This document shows, piece by piece, positions 21,549 through 33,641 of a stretch of DNA of 64,000 nucleotides (positions are counted from its first letter, which is position 1; each line of letters opens with the position of its first letter). The stretch comes from Hirsutella rhossiliensis. Its lineage: Eukaryota > Ascomycota > Sordariomycetes > Hypocreales > Ophiocordycipitaceae. The stretch is from positions 1,550,001 to 1,614,000 of the forward strand of contig NW_025408673.1 in the NCBI RefSeq assembly GCF_020360975.1. Direction: 5' to 3'. The notes under the pieces were generated by a model. The model worked only from the letters and a program-made list of their open reading frames with translations. It did not search any database and was not told where the DNA came from. Made by a program: the position numbers and the translations under genes.

Positions 21549-24500
21549 AAACAGGCAAGCACTTCGCGTAATGGATTGATGATTGTGCAGATGGAATTTT
21601 AGAGCTTGGGGAAAATTGCATAGGATTGAATACACGTTTGACTGCTAGACATTGGGGATTGATATCCGTGCTGCCGCCAAACTGCCACGTCTCTTAGGTC
21701 GCCCCATCATATATTATCGAGCCGGCTGCAGCTCATATCGAGGCTGCATGGCTTGCAATAATGATGCTCGAATCTGTGTCACATGCCGGGTGAAGAACTA
21801 AATACCGAGTGTCCGAGACTTTGTCCAGGCTTTTTCTTGCATCGGCATCGCCGCGGGGGCTGGCGAAAAACCAACAGGTCGCCTCGCACGTCATGGCCAT
21901 AGCCGCGCGTGCCGCGGTGTTTGTTCTGCCAAAAGGGTTTCTTTTTTCCCCAATTTTTTCCTTTTCCCTCCTTTTTTTCCTCGGAGCCAGACAGAGAGAG
22001 GCTCACTGCGGCGGGTATACGGCGGCGCTAGGGTCGGGCTGACGTTGGCCAGAGACAAATGGGAGCGGCCCGTCTTGGGTGCTGTTGAGAATTATTTCTG
22101 GGCATCGTCAGCCGGCTGGAGTATGCTGCCAAGCCTTGTCGTGGCAAAAGCCAGGAATGAGATAAATGGCTCGATGCATGACGGAAGAGCTGACGTGACT
22201 CTGTGGGTGTGCTTCCGTGGTAGGGAAGAGGGCCGGGAGGAATTACGTGTATCCCAGTGTACGGGTGCCGTACGGAAACGGGGCACGGAGTTGGCCATGT
22301 ACGTCGATGGAGCCTGCATGGGAAGTTGTGTCCAGCTCTCCTGTTTCTGCCTCGTAGCTACTGGCCGGCACCTACGATTGGCCCTCAAGCTTGCAGTTGC
22401 TTTCGTGTGACCCTGGGAGCAGATGCCGTGGTCATATCTGCCCGTCATCCGCAAGAGCTATCAGTCATCGTGGACGCCCGAGCTTGCATGATGAAATCAT
22501 CATCAGGTGGTTGTGAAAAAGCCTACAGGCTGCATGCGGCATGTAGGGGATATTGGGAGTGTCTAGGAACCACCGGCCCCTGGACGAGGAGTACTCCGTA
22601 CGAGCGGTTGCTTCCGCTCCATGTTTGCTCTCTGCGTCCACGACCTGCAGGCATGCGTCGTACTTTTCGCTCACTAAGTTATGGAGCCACACAGGGAAAA
22701 GGGGCGCATTTGCCTAGTCTCGGCGCTTAGGTGTGAAAAGGCCGCTAGAATGGGCGTTTGCCCCGTGCTTCAAGGAAGCATGGGCAATTATATTAAAATT
22801 ACTTCGTCCATGATGTGGTTGCCGCGTCCCTCCGGCATCAGGTGCGGCTGGGCTGGTCACACGAGGCCTCGTCATCTACCGCAAGGACGAATAAAAATCA
22901 TAGCCATGCGTGCATGGGGTGAAACTTTCATGCCATACGGCCCTGAGAAGCTGGGCAGCTATGTTGTCTTTCGATTTCAAGACGGTTTCTCGTTCCATGC
23001 ACTACGACGCGCAACCCATCTGCTAGGCAGAGACCGCGAACCCTGGCTACAGCCTGGCCGGCAGAGGCCTAAATGACCCCGAGAACCGGTCCCGGCAGCG
23101 TTCATTGCCTATTTTGAGCTGCTACCTGTTACTAGCCGCGTGGTCTCTTCTCACCCCAGGGAACACCGCGGCTCGACCCCCTAATCGTAGACTCGCCATC
23201 CCTGGACGCCACTTGGCTCGGCCAATTTATCTGCCAGGCATAAATAAGACCGTACAGCGGATCGAACGCGTGGCTGATGCTGGTCCAGGGATTCACCCAT
23301 GCATCGACGGCTGACTTACATCTTGCATGCAGTCTTTCCTTCTGCCAGGGAACTCACAAACCGTTGGCCCCCTTAACCCCGTTACACTCAAGCAACGCGA
23401 TCTCATCCGGAGCTTTTCATCTCTACAGCAGCCCCTGGCCTGCGGTCCGATCCGGGAAGCCGGGGCTGCCGTCGCTCCCCCGTTCACAGCGCCGCATACA
23501 CTGTTATTGCCACACTTGCCGTCAGTGCCGTGCCTGCCGTGCCTTCAGGTCTTGTCTTGCAATGCCGTGGCCCTATTGGCTACGAGGATTCTCATTTCGA
23601 GCAATAGGAGGCCAGTTTGCCGTTTAAAAATCGCCGAATACGGGCCCTGCAGCTGACGCAGCAATATCATGGGCGCTGTGAGCCAGTCAGCGTCACGGCT
23701 GCTGCTACAGCCCAGCCGCACTTTGCAATTTGATCCAGGTCGAGCGGTCGTGCGAAAGCATTCCGTCGCAATCATAGACGCTTCGGCCCAAGGTGCGTTC
23801 TCTTCGCCGCGGTTCCCGCGGATCAGGAAATGGAAGGTCTTCAGACAATGTCTCGTCTCGTAGGTGGAAGATTCTTGTAAGCGGTCTACATGTACGTAGG
23901 GCCAAGTAGGAGGCTCTCCACACGCCACCTAGTGTGCAGTACAAGCGCTTGTCAAGGTCGTCACAGTTCTAGACTCTCTTTCTCGTGGTGCAGCGATTCT
24001 TCCAACCAGCCCTTGTTTTGCTAGAAAGCCTGGTGAATAGGTGACCGAGTCGGCTGAGGGCGACTGTGTATTTAGCCCCGGGAATTTGCGTGAACTGCTG
24101 TCTTTCAGGCCTATCCACAAGACAAAAACGAGTTCAGTCATTGTATCTAAGTGTTTATTGGCCCCTGGCATGATCAATCGTGCTTCGAAGGTCGACGTTG
24201 AAAACATGAAACGTCAAGTAGTGTGGGAAAATAAATGAAGGCTATATAGCATAGATCTCTTCGCGAACATGAGACATCGGCACACACTTTTTGGGATTCT
24301 ATCAATGCCTCCTATTGTCGACTCGAAGCAGTCTTCACTCTCCCTGGTGTACTTTAGACATCAATATCCGCCACCAGCTGCAAAGTATTAGCCGAGATAT
24401 CTTGCATTACTTCTCGAGGCGAGTTCTTCCAATCTCAGGGAAAACTGCATTTCTTTGAGTCCTCATGCCGGAGAGCTTGTACAAGTCTTACTATCACGAG

Positions 24501-25146
24501 TTTGCCGCATTTCACCGTCAAGCTGGAAAGGCAAGGGGACACCCGAAACTACACAACTCTTAAAATCCCTGTCGCACAGTGAAAGCAGCTGCCATGGCCT
24601 AAGTGGCCGTGCTGTTGAGACCGACTGTAGATTTTGCTCCCTCAAGCTCAATGGTAAAGAAGCAGTCCGGCCAGGAAACGGAATATTATCAGATCCTACT
24701 TAGCCCGACTTTTCTAAGGTCAGCTTCTAATTAGCTTAAATATATATATTGAATATATACCTGCCTCACTGGATTATTTGTTGGGCCATTTGCTACTTCA
24801 TTACCGCAAGGACCCGGCAGACTCTTCGTAGCAAGGAACCTCTCCAGTGCTGCGGGGAGTCCTACAGTTATCGCACTCTCGGGGTTACTACTCGCCCACC
24901 TGAGAAGCAAACCACGGCTAATCTCTAGCTACAGACTACAACTAGTGTTTTCCAAAGCAGTTCGTTCATAATACGAATCTACGGAGCTCTTGCGTATTTA
25001 CGTGTGCGGATGACATGGTCCGTACATAGCGCGGGAGGCCTTGAACTCTTCTGCCTTGCGAGAGAGCCTAATAGAAAGCTATTCGTAAAGCCTGGCGTGT
25101 GCATGTACTTCTCAAGTGCAACAACTCCTCTGAACCTCCTCGACTC
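21549..25146. other. Gene-poor stretch, nothing convincing
   Basis: A 3.6-kb gap between the hydrolase and G-alpha genes. A pyrimidine-rich run lies near 21940-21980 and AT-rich blocks near 24730-24770. Open frames are short, overlapping and without family features. Confidence 0.5.
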
Positions 25147-26553
25147 CTACGTAAGGACAAGTTGGTTAAGGTTTCGCTGGATGATGGTTTCCTGCACGGA
25201 GGCCATGGTGATTTTCAGCAAGTTAGTATCGGTCGCGTTGGTGAAGTGGCCGTAAATCTGCTTCTCTGGGTCGTGGCTTAGTGACCGAAATCTGTCGAGG
25301 ATAAACTTGCTGGCGGCTTTGTAGTCGTTTTCGGGGCCGTCGTAGTCAGGAAAGCCGTGCTTGGTGATAGGGCTGCCAGGCAGCTTGTCTATAAATAAGT
25401 CCATCTTGTTGAGGAAGAGGATTATGGCCGATTCAGTGAACCAGTAGGAGTTGGCAATGGACTCCCACAGCAGCAAGGCCTCATTCATTTGGTTCTGCAA
25501 TACAAAGGTTATCCTCTCGACTCGTTTACCTGTCACACGTTTTACTCACCCAGCCCCTCTCCTCCAGCAAGCACTGGTTGTAGCCACTGATGGCGACGAG
25601 AAACAGCAGGCAGTGGACGTTTTCGAAACAGTGAATCCATTTTTTTCGCTCCGATCTCTGACCACCGACGTCGACCATGCGGTACGTCCATCGACCCAGC
25701 TCAAACTCACTCTCGTGTATGCCCACGGTCCTTGATCGCGAGCGCAGGAGGTCCTGGTCATTTGGGACATATCCAGGAGCCCATATGCGATCGATGTTGC
25801 GAATGAAGCTACATTCCGACGTCAGCCGTCAGCTGCCTTGCACCTCACAGAGCGATTGAATCATAGAGGCTATACTATGCCAAGTTGTCGTCCAGGCCAT
25901 ATTCATTGCCTTTGCGGATGGCCGCTTTGACTCCGCTGTCACGCCACAAGGCCTTGATTGGCTTTAGATATCCCTGTGGCAAAGCATGCTGGAGTTGAAC
26001 ATCGTGCCTCTCGAGTATACGCGTCATGAAGTTCTGTAAGGACTTGAGTGACTTTACACGTCTGACATGCCCTATAAGCTCACGACCTTCTGACGCCACC
26101 TGGGAGGACTGAGAGAGCATGGCGTGACAGACACGGGAAGAAAGCTTACCTCGTTCTCGTGGCCGTCGAACTCATAATTCAGCTCGGCCATGGCTTTGGA
26201 TATGGTCCAAAAGGATTGGATAATATTGTCGAAAATTACGGGTTTCCATTCGAGTCGCTCGTGCTTGTCGAAACCTTGCGCGTAGATCAGTCTCATCTGC
26301 CTAAGCACTGTTGTCTTGCCGGACTCTCCAGCTCCTATTGAAACCACGAAGCATCAGCAAATGGGTCGTTGGTATGACGAGCGTTACCCATGCAGCGCCG
26401 CGAGAGCGCGCGAAAGAAAAGGGGGGAGAACCCACCCAGCAGCAACAGCTTGACCTCCTTTCTTATACGCTTCTCGTCCTTCCGGATGACCAAGTCGATG
26501 CTACGTGAGCGAGCAGCGCCCCTCTCCTTTTCTTCACGGTTGCGAAAGCACAT
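25147..26553 (-). CDS. Heterotrimeric G-protein alpha subunit, divergent subgroup II-like
   Basis: Five exons (26553-26436, 26334-26150, 26108-25876, 25808-25550, 25494-25147) give about 380 residues. The introns are 101, 41 (or 50 with the acceptor at 26100), 67 and 55 bp. G-box motifs are all present: GAGESGKTT (P-loop, with Thr where Ser is usual), RSRTKTVGI (switch I Arg), DVGGQRSERKKW, FLNKMDLF, and TNATDT in place of the usual TCATDT. The N-terminus MCF has Cys for palmitoylation and no Gly2 for myristoylation, as in fungal subgroup II (GNA-2-like) subunits. The end, NLNQLVLT, lacks the ADP-ribosylatable Cys. It should couple a seven-helix receptor to cAMP or MAPK signalling. It may be a paralogue of the conserved set. 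The stop-looking TAG at the end of exon 3 lies in the GTATAG donor. Confidence 0.9.
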
Positions 26554-28721
26554 GCTGGCTGACTTTGGGGTTGCTGATAGGATGGAGCATCCGCTTCCAC
26601 GTGGTAGGGAGGGGCGGTGGGAGCTTGGGGAGACAACCGGCAGCCAAAGTCTGTCGGCTCGCTGCGTCGATGGAGCTGGCCGGATTTAGATGTCCCCGTA
26701 CTTGTTCTCGGCCTCGGCTGTCTCGGGTCGGTTTCTTTCAGTGACTGTCGGGGTAATGAAGCAGAAGTGGGACTTGCGTATCATGGAAATGTCAGGTGTA
26801 AATGGGAAAAGGCCATTAATGCGAGGGTGATAAAGAATCAATAGGCCTTGACCACTGCCCAAGCCATGAGGACAAAGGTCCCAGCTATATACATAACAAC
26901 GATGCCCACATGGGTCGGGACGGCTCCTCATTGACGGGGAAGAGCTCGAAACAGGCGCATCTAGTGGAAGCTTCCCATAACAAACAGCGCAGCCGCGCGA
27001 CAAGAGGAGAGAGAATGTAAGATGTCGTTCCTTTCTTCGCCTACAAGCTTTATCAAAGACTGGGTAGGGCGGGGTAGAGGATGCTCTGCTTGGATTTGCA
27101 TAGACGAGGTTTAATTGGTTCAGACCCTTGCTGCTTGCCCCCTTGCCGCAGTCAAAGGGATAGAAACCCAGGCTGGGCCAGTCTCATGGGAGCTGTAGGG
27201 GCGCGCCGGCCATGACCGAGTCAGGCTCGGCTACACCAGTCCATTGTTTTGCGGATCTTTGTGGAATGAACATGCGTTTTATATCACTCCATATAGAATG
27301 CAATTTGACGTTTTGTTTAACCGGCCTAATAGAGAGGGGCGGGCCATAGGGAAGGACGACAGGGTACCTGGGTAGAGAGCACCATAGGATAAAATAGCTA
27401 ACTACTCTCTGCTTTGGCCCACGGAGTTTGAGGATTAATCACTAATCCGGTAGCATAAATACTATCCTACCGGACTCGAGGGGACATAATCAGTAGCTGA
27501 TACTGTCTGCCACCGCAGATTGCACGAAGAGAGGGCTACTATATCGCCTACAAAGACCTCGAAGACTCGAAGAGAATATATTCGAGGATCCCTGTCGGAC
27601 CGTTGAGCCAGGACGAGCGGATTTCTTCAAAGAACTTGAATAACACTTCCTTTGGTCCCCTTTAGCGCCGTCTGGCTACTTGGGGCCTCCCGGATCAAGA
27701 CCTAAGTGGCTTGATAAAACCGACTAACCCAATGGCACGAGAAGAGGGAAGTGAGCGTGCAGACCTCTTGCGTTCTTCGTGATGAGGTGGTTTGACATCC
27801 TTTTAGGGATTTGGGAGGCATGGGTAGTGCAACCCGGCCGTCTCTGCTTGCGCTAGGTGTGTGGCCTCGTCCCCATAAAGGTACTTCATATCGGCCTAGC
27901 ATCTTTTTCTTATACCCGACGGTACTATGTGCCCCTATATTAGTAGTCCGGATAATTAGACCGGTTAAATACAACGTAAATCGAGTATCTAAGCCTCTTG
28001 CTCGTCTGCCAACCGAAACTAAGCGAGAATCAGGAAAGAGTGTCGAGATTTTCATGGAAACGTTGATATTGTTGCAGTTATGCCGTATTCGGTTCGCCCA
28101 ACCTTGCTGAAGCTCGATAGCATCACCACCAAGTTGACTGACTCGTCGTCCAAAGTCTAAGCGGGGCGGGCTGGCCAGGTGCCGTGCCCCTTATTCTTCG
28201 CAGAGCCAGGTTGCAGGCATAGAGGGTTTTCGGATAAAGAGTAGAGCTGCCGGCTAGAATTCTGGGCTGCAATGACTGGAGCACCGCACAGTTTCTTGTG
28301 GTGTCTATCCACCTTGGCAGATCGTCAAGAAATATTTCAACAATGAACTCTTCGAGTGGCTTGTTCGCCAGAGCCTCTCAATGCACTGTCAGTCGCGCCC
28401 TGGGAGTTGTTGGCCCTTCGAGGTTGGCTGACGTGTTCGAATACCATAGAGCTCTTGCTTTCTAGACGTGGTCCTCGGCGCAAAGTGCGATGTTGGCGAC
28501 GGCGCTAGATTGAGTGCTTGCTTGTGCGAAAACACAAGTTTACTGAACGATATATCGATATGCGTCCAGAAGTCGTGCACCTTCTCGGACCTGCTTGGTA
28601 AGTTGACCAGCGACAGAGCAACGCTGCTTCGTCTCAGTAACAGACGTAAAAAGACCTCATTCGAATCAAGGCCGACCTCTGCGCCGACTATTCATTGCCA
28701 TCTCGCAGTACTTCCATTGTC
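26554..28721. other. Gene-poor stretch, nothing convincing
   Basis: A 2.2-kb gap between the divergently transcribed G-alpha and receptor-like genes. It is AT-rich in parts (27290-27480) and has only short open frames. Both promoters must be here. No repeats of note were seen. Confidence 0.5.
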
Positions 28722-29975
28722 ATGGCGGCTGGGGTCTCGATTGCTATCACAGTTCCAGTCGTAGCGCTCAGAATCGTTTGGAGGCTGGCCTCGGTAGGGT
28801 CTCTTTGGTGGGACGATTGGACTGCAGTCCTGTCGGGTGTACGTCATTCCACCAAAGTTGGGACATGAAGGACTGACTGAACAGACGATCCAAAGGTTTT
28901 CATGGTCGTGACAAACACGATTGCGTTGACAAGTGAGTTGGACCCAAAGACGCCGTCGTCGGATGCTGACACGGCCTGCGAAGGCGCCAAGCTGGGCTTC
29001 GGGATGCACATTTGGGATCTGAATCCTCGTTTCGTTCTTGTGTTGAGGCAGGTACGCGCCCATTCCCTTGGTTCTTTTTTCAAAACGTCACGCTCAACAC
29101 GCCGCAGCTGTTTTGGATTGGCGAGATAGGCTACCTCCCAGGTCTCAGCTTACTCAAAGTGTCGATCCTTCTACTATACGGCCGAATATTCCAAACGGAA
29201 AAGTTTCTGAAGATGGTACGATATGGGACGATCTTTCTAGTCGCCAAAACCATCGCCTTTACCTTTCCTGCCGCCTTCCAGTGCATACCGCCTTCTGCGG
29301 CATGGAGCCACGATCCCCATGCAACGTGCATCAACGCGGCCGCTTTCGGATATGCTTGGTCAGGGATGAGCATTGTTGAGGATCTGTTGCTTATAGCTCT
29401 TCCCATCCCGACGCTGTGGAACTTGCAGATGAGCAGAAGCAGATGTATTTGCGTTACGGGATTGCTTAGCATTGGCTCACTGTAAGGCATTGACCGATCA
29501 GGCCACGGCGACAGCTGACCAAGTGCTATAGCACCTTTGTCGCCAGCATCGTTCGCGCAAAGTACATAATCATACTGGCAGAAACATTGGATACCACATG
29601 TGAGTTCTTCTGGATCTTACAACGCGAGGCTGCCATCCCTCGGGTTACTTGCCGCGAGCTTATGCTAACCGAGGCACGTATTCAGGGGACATGGTCGACA
29701 TCATAGTATGGACTCTGATTGAGCTCCTGGCCGCCGCTATTTGCAGCTCAGTTTTGCCTTGCCGAACCTGTCCCACCCGCGTTTTCTCGCTCGTGCGCTC
29801 CTACGTGACGAACAGTACGCAAAGAGAAAAAGATGAATCATTGCCAAGCGATGGCTGTGCTGCAGGCCACTCTGGGACGGAGTTCGAGCAAGTCGCTGCA
29901 CATGACTCAAAGCGCCCTTCGGCGGCTCGCATATACCATCAGTCCAATTCGGTCGCCAGAGTCGTCCAAGTCTGA
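28722..29975 (+). CDS. Rhodopsin-domain (Pth11-like) integral membrane protein
   Basis: Five exons (28722-28836, 28885-29051, 29108-29481, 29532-29599, 29686-29975) with 48, 56, 50 and 86-bp introns give 337 residues. Family hallmarks are LWWDDW after the first helix, GLG-type AKLGFGMHIWDL, FWIGEIGYLPGLSLLKVSILLLYGRIF, a Cys loop (FQCIPPSAAW and ATCINAAAFGY), the PIPTLW turn and VASIVRAKYIIILAETLDTTW. The helices fit a seven-transmembrane plasma-membrane protein with a Ser-rich cytoplasmic tail. No extracellular CFEM domain is seen. Pth11-like proteins sense surface or nutrient cues upstream of G-proteins. The neighbouring G-alpha gene is suggestive but does not prove a link. The start is uncertain: the frame is open upstream without an ATG. 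Confidence 0.82.
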
Positions 29976-30994
29976 ACAGTTTATGCTGCGGATTGAGGCC
30001 TGGCCTGGTTGTACGAGGGAAGATAGATCAGCGGGGCATAAGAATCAAGATGTCCACTCGCTGAACTAACGGACTGCTTCCATCCCAGAGTGCTCGCCAA
30101 TACCGGACACGGGACCATCCCTTGGTACACTTGCGAGGCGGCTGGCACAAAATGTGTTTGCTGTCGAGGTTTGCTAGCTGTCAGTCAGCCGGAACACGTA
30201 TCAATCGAGACCGGTTTCCGTCTAACACGGCTTTGTGGTCAAAGTTCGACTTTGAACTGTTTCCGGCGCATTGCTTTGGCTCTGCAAGCCTCACACTCTC
30301 GGATTTTGTGGGCTTCTTTGAGGAACGGACTGTGTTTATCAAAAAGTCGAACGGATGATTAGGAATGGTCATATTGTCACTTACAGGCGGAGACGAAAGG
30401 TTGGGTTCCTGACAACTGATCAGAGCTAGGCCAACGTCTGACCGCATTGAAGGCTACCGGCAGAAAAAAACTGAGCAGCAACCGGTGCATCGGGTCTTGA
30501 CTGCTGCACTATCGTCGCCAATGTTACCAGAGCGGGCATCAGTTGATGTAGCCGAGCCACATCATCCGAGAAAGCCTACAACTCCGCGTCCTTGGCTTAG
30601 TCGCGAATACTTGGGCTCGATAGTGCACGGGTAGGAGCATCAGCCGACACCTCTTGTGGCCCTGTGTGACACAGAGTGCTTGCTGAGCTTGGTACAAGAG
30701 CCTCCGCAAGCAGCAGCGGTCATGTGGTTGAAGACTTGCTTCGGGTTCTTGGCCGCCGACCTTGTCTGCAGTTGTCGTGAACGTGAGGAGTACGGAGAAG
30801 AGCATAAATAACAAGGATTTTTCTCAAGCACGGGATGAGGTATCTGAGCCCAACCATGTCTGAATCGGCAACTTGAATGAGTCCCAAGGTCTCTCAATAA
30901 GTCACCAGACCTCCCTTGAGCTAGCAGCAGCAGATAACAGCACCAGATTCCAAGCTTGATACGCCATCACGATTACTCTCCGCGACCCAAGGTC
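29976..30994. other. Intergenic, no supported gene
   Basis: Short open frames only. The pair of overlapping frames at 30090-30362 (+) has no domain features. Confidence 0.5.
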
Positions 30995-31210
30995 ATGTGC
31001 TGCTTAGTCGTGCCCAGAACTCTCCATCTGAAATGCGGACGCCGAAAGGTCCACGTCGACAAGCCAATGGTCTACGACTGCGCGCGGAAACCCGACGGAA
31101 TAGGATGTAAGGACCCGCAGTTCAGCCTCGACAAGTGCCTCGAGATGAGGCCTGCGTGGTGCGATGGTTGCGTTGCCGAAGGAAAGGGGAAGAACTACGA
31201 ATACACATAG
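30995..31210 (+). CDS. Small Cys-rich hypothetical protein
   Basis: A 71-residue open frame starting MCCLVVPRT, with eight cysteines spaced CC-x11-C, C-x8-C, C and CDGC. There is no signal peptide, so it is not an obvious secreted effector. Many ascomycetes carry small intracellular Cys/His-rich proteins beginning MC that may bind metal. An in-frame ATG at 30956 would add 13 residues. It is not recognised, and coding status is uncertain because it stands alone in a gene-poor region. Confidence 0.4.
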   Translation: MCCLVVPRTLHLKCGRRKVHVDKPMVYDCARKPDGIGCKDPQFSLDKCLEMRPAWCDGCVAEGKGKNYEYT

Positions 31211-31889
31211 GAGTGCTCGGGACATGTTGGAGCGTATGGATGGCGAAAATGGCATTCTCAATATGCTCGGCTAATTGCTAACTATCAAAATCTTTTCACG
31301 TACGTCTCGAGGTGGATATGCGTTGATGTTTATTAGGTGCGCACTGAGACGTGGCCTTGGCTGGGGCGAAATGAAGGCATCGCCAAGCCGCTATGTTGAG
31401 TGGTAATTACTGTGGTTCCGCAGTCAGACACCAGACACAACCTGCGCCACCCTTCTCACGATAAGCAAGAGAAATGACATCACCATGACGGAACGAGCTC
31501 CAGACATTATGCCAACCTGTTGCCCAATCCAATCCTCGAAGCCGCCAACAGGGTCAAGTCGATGCGGCTTACGTCATCGCCTGGGACAGGGCGCTCGTGT
31601 CGGGGCGGCCCGCGCTCAACTAGTCGGCCATCAAGTCCGCTGTGGGGGGTGCTTGTTCAGTGGATGCTGCCCCCCCGGCCCCACTGCTAGGCGCTGAAAA
31701 TGCCTCTCCGTCCGTCAGTGCCGAGTGCGTCCTCATGTTGTGCTTTGCCTCGCACGGGGGGGTTAATCAAGTTCCTGATAGCCTCCGATAACACGTCTCC
31801 TCTCCTCCAACATCTCCTCCAACCTCTCCTCCTCTTCCCCTCGCCATACGCCATCGCCATCGCCTCACCCCGCAAACATCTCGCCCACC
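31211..31889. other. Intergenic and 5' region of WW-domain gene
   Basis: No gene is seen. The last 90 bp are strongly pyrimidine-rich and directly precede the WW-domain start codon. Confidence 0.5.
31796..31889 (+). promoter_or_regulatory. Pyrimidine-rich leader/core promoter region
   Basis: A CT-rich tract with repeated CTCCTC and CATCGC words runs up to the ATG at 31890. Such tracts are usual around transcription starts of well-expressed fungal genes. No experimental start is known. Confidence 0.4.
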
Positions 31890-32729
31890 ATGTCCTTTTT
31901 CAAAAACATCTCAAAGGAGTTTGGCATCGGCGACAAGAAGCGCGACGAGCCGCAGCAAGGTACTCGCCCTCCCACACCACTTCTTTCCTTTGCTTGACTC
32001 ACACAGCACCCCTCGTCGCCAGGCCAGCGAGACTACGGCTACCATGGCGCCCCCGAGCAGCAGGGCGGCGGCCCTCCTCCCGCCCAGTACTACGCCGCGC
32101 CCCCGCAGCCCGCCTACCAGCCGCCATCCGACAAGCCTCCTTTGCCCGGCGGCTGGACGCCCCAGTTCGACCAGCAGCACCAGCGCTGGTACTACGTCGA
32201 AGAGGCCACCGGCCAGACCCAGTGGGAGGCTCCCGGATATAGCTCTCCGCCGCCTCCCGTAGACAGCCGCCCCGTCGACAGCTCGCAGGGCTACGATCAA
32301 GGCGGACACGGCGGCTACCCTCCACCCGGTGGAGGACACGGTGACTACGCGACACCGGGCGGGCCGCCCCCCGGCTACGGCGGGCAGTCCTACCAGGCTC
32401 ACAGCGAGGAGACCAAGGGCGGCGGCAAGGGCGGCATGCTTCTCGGGGCCGCGGGCGGTCTCGCCGCCGGAGCTGCGGGCGGCGCGCTCCTCCACCACGC
32501 CACGAGCGGCCACAGCAACAGCGACGACGAAGGCGAACACCGATACGCGCCCCCTGCCCAGCCCCCAATGCCCTACGAACAGCAGCAGCCCGGCTTCTAC
32601 GGTGCCCCGCCCCCGGTCCTACCGCCCACAGACGAGGACGGCAGCTCCGTCTCTTCGAGCGACCGCGACGACGTGGGGGAGGCACGCCGGAAGTACGAGG
32701 AGGCCGCTGCCAAGGCGGCTGACTCGAGT

Positions 32730-32768
<39 letters not shown>

Positions 32769-32852
32769 GACGAGGATCTACGCGAGGCTCGAGAGCACTA
32801 CGAGGAAGAGTACGAGGAGGCATACGGAAGCGGCGATGACGACGACTACTGA
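31890..32852 (+). CDS. WW-domain protein with Pro/Gly/Tyr-rich and acidic poly-Ser regions
   Basis: Two exons, 31890-31959 and 32023-32852, with a 63-bp intron (GTACTC...GCCAG), give 299 residues. The N-terminus is MSFFKNISKEFGIGDKK. A single WW domain sits at about residues 60-90 (LPGGWTPQFDQQHQRWYYVE then TGQTQWEAPGY) and has both Trp and the Pro, so it should bind proline motifs. A Pro/Gly/Tyr-rich linker, a glycine-zipper-like GGMLLGAAGGLAAGAAGGALL segment, and an acidic C-terminus with an uninterrupted serine run encoded by (AGC)11 follow. Related fungal proteins are largely uncharacterised. The glycine-rich segment could mediate membrane or self-association. Confidence 0.85.
32733..32765 (+). 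repeat. (AGC)11 coding microsatellite
   Basis: Eleven AGC codons encode most of a 14-serine run in the acidic tail of the WW-domain protein. Copy change would alter serine count without shifting frame. Confidence 0.95.
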
Positions 32853-33641
32853 TAAACCCATAAAGTAAGAGGGAAGGGATTTCAGCGGGAGGGCAGGCCG
32901 AGATTGAAAGGACACGGTCCCTCTGGATGTGTCTGCGCCGGCCGAGGGCAAGCGTCACACTGATGGAAGCGTACCTCAAGACTATGATATATGTCATGGC
33001 GTAGCCGACTTCTGCTGTGCAATACGGGCCAAGAGCCCGACAAGGTTTACCACACCCGTGTCACCGAGCTTCACTTGCACACGTCCTTCTGGTGTCATGG
33101 GGGCGAGCCTGAGCAGTGCAGTTTCTTCACCCCAACCACGGTTGCCCGCCCCGGACCCTGCCAGCCGCGTGATCAGCGTAGGCTAAACATCACTATATTT
33201 TTCGCAGCCGTGCAAATGCAATGTCATTGCACCAACAGGAACCGTTGAAGGAAGCAGACGTGTCGTCGGAAAGCACCGGCAGCGATGCCCGTTACGGGTT
33301 AGTTCCGAGACATTGCGCCGCGCAGACTCGGTCCCGAGGATCCACGCCCCGCCGCCGGAGCGCCGGGCTAATGCGACGGGCTCGGTGGTGGGATGGCCGA
33401 GCGAGGAGCGGTCTGGGTTCCGGAGCGGCTCTTGCTATCCGGACATCCGCCTATGCGGTGCCTTTGGTCGGTGTCGAAGTGGGCGCATTCCTTTGCCGCC
33501 CGGACGGGTACGCCGAGTTGCCGACGTATCTCCTCCCCTGCAAGTTCGAGACTGAGGCTGAGGATCCAGGTCGGACACAGAAAGAGAGAGGGAGAGTCCG
33601 GATTTTGCTCTCAAGAGCACGGCGACCTCAAATGTGGCGCC
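32853..33641. other. Convergent intergenic region
   Basis: Lies between the 3' ends of the WW-domain and APH-family genes. Plus-strand open frames near 33220-33720 extend over the APH gene as antisense and are not credible. Confidence 0.55.

Noticed and set aside
20265..21635. A 456-residue open frame on the minus strand
   Set aside because: Antisense to the beta-lactamase-like gene, whose catalytic motifs on the plus strand are decisive.
25870..25880. Apparent premature TAG in the G-alpha gene
   Set aside because: The TAG lies in the 5' splice site GTATAG; splicing 25875-25809 restores NLAYFIRNIDRIW, so the gene is intact.
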